Assembly: GCA_903840415.1 (NCBI GenBank)
Contig: CAIMFY010000094.1
Coordinates: 1 to 64,000 of the forward strand
DNA: 64,000 nt
Direction of reading: 5' to 3'
Origin: an uncultured Opitutia bacterium
GTDB taxonomy: Bacteria; Verrucomicrobiota; Verrucomicrobiia; Opitutales; Opitutaceae
Shown: positions 63,613-64,000 of the stretch, piece after piece
Numbering within the stretch: the first letter of the stretch is position 1
How the letters are laid out: the number at the start of each line of letters is the position of its first letter
Position numbers and translations under genes: made by a program
Notes under the pieces: generated by a model
What the model was told of the DNA's origin: nothing
Seen by the model: the letters and a program-made list of their open reading frames with translations, nothing else
The model's database searches: none

Positions 63613-64000
63613 ATGACGCACTACGACGAAGAAATGACGCGGCTCAAGGAGAGCCTGATCGCGATGTCCAGTCACGCCGAGTCGGCCGTGACCCGCGCCA
63701 TGCGGGCGCTAGTTGAACGCAACGACGACCTCGCCCGCGAGGTGCAGCGCGACGACGCCATCCTCGATCAATTCGAGATTGAGATCGACGATACGGCGCT
63801 GCACCTCCTCACCAAGGCGCCGCTCGCCACTGATCTCCGGCTGATCACCGTGGCGATGAAAATTTCCCAGAACCTCGAGCGGGTGGGAGACGAGGCGGTC
63901 ACGATTGCACGGCGGGCAATCGACCTTGGCACCGAGCCGCAGCTCAAACCCTACATTGATCTTCCACGGATGGCGACGATGTCGCTTGAAATGTTGCGCG
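63613..64000 (+). CDS. phoU: phosphate signalling protein PhoU (5' part, cut by the window edge)
   Basis: 129 complete codons are visible from the ATG at 63613. MTHYDEEMTRLKESLIAMSS is the standard PhoU opening. The first metal-binding repeat motif is seen in DLRLITVAMKISQNLERVGD (with E..D spacing as in E(D)xxxD), followed by EAVTIARRA. PhoU links PstB activity to the PhoR/PhoB two-component system and represses it when phosphate is ample. It completes the pstC-pstA-pstB-phoU order; phoB and phoR may lie beyond the edge. Confidence 0.93.
   Translation, partial: MTHYDEEMTRLKESLIAMSSHAESAVTRAMRALVERNDDLAREVQRDDAILDQFEIEIDDTALHLLTKAPLATDLRLITVAMKISQNLERVGDEAVTIARRAIDLGTEPQLKPYIDLPRMATMSLEMLR

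Overview
The window looks like chromosome from a high-GC member of the Verrucomicrobiota, most like the Opitutaceae. This rests on the gene content: a 7TM-HD/PhoH/YbeY cluster, WaaA (so an LPS outer membrane), a phosphate-selective porin, an exosortase, many large secreted Ig-like proteins, and a PstC with an extra soluble domain. I saw no rRNA, tRNA, CRISPR array or transposase. Apart from 44304-45065 the sequence is densely coding.

Layout. 1-844: a possible partial gene at the left edge and a frameshifted alpha-helical repeat gene. 855-3584: a secreted DNA/RNA non-specific endonuclease with Ig-like domains. 3697-7189: a secreted alkaline-phosphatase-superfamily phosphodiesterase and a GH13 debranching-type amylase. 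7336-10539: the glycolytic run gap-pgk-tpiA, with a large hairpin between gap and pgk. 10560-15644 (minus): pyrR-pyrB-pyrC, a CPBP membrane protease, thiL and tsaE, very probably one operon. 15739-21246: a YtrA-type GntR regulator, an ABC ATPase, two long permeases and a signal-anchored coiled-coil protein. 21263-32174 (minus): three very large secreted proteins (propeller/delta-60, subtilisin/PQQ propeller, Gly-rich pseudo-hydrolase). 32329-40652 (minus): HIT, PhoH, 7TM-HD, YbeY, DUF502, a RecO-like protein and a nuclease-helicase. 40877-44303: TetR, FabF, a small unknown protein and an exosortase. 44304-45065: a lower-GC stretch with one small membrane protein and hairpins. 45066-54316: an M16 peptidase, WaaA, a SNF2 helicase, a small TM protein and a ClC channel. 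54326-64000: phosphate acquisition (porin, pstS, pstC, pstA, pstB, phoU), with two paralogous secreted proteins of unknown family on the opposite strand.

Two patterns stand out. First, four large secreted proteins share the same C-terminal tandem module, eight copies in all of a unit of about 125-135 residues, and every one ends exactly in EVYEVP. Two of the genes share this end as a DNA repeat of about 1.06 kb that is still roughly 92% identical in the part I counted. This looks like a C-terminal attachment or sorting module that is being copied between genes. Second, two diverged paralogs of an unrecognised secreted family (54326-55879 and 58242-59852) are each transcribed away from a phosphate-uptake gene. 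Each shares its intergenic region with an 11-bp-periodic GTCAC/GTAAC repeat that resembles a Pho box. This suggests an undescribed phosphate-starvation protein family.

A further theme is in-frame insertion of repeat-like DNA into housekeeping proteins. An AT-rich element encoding NPKS(K/R)I(E/A)N-type peptides appears in PyrR, the RecO-like protein and PhoH. The HD domain of the 7TM-HD protein and FabF carry different extra segments. Start sites are often uncertain because start codons are frequently GTG or TTG and Shine-Dalgarno signals are weak.
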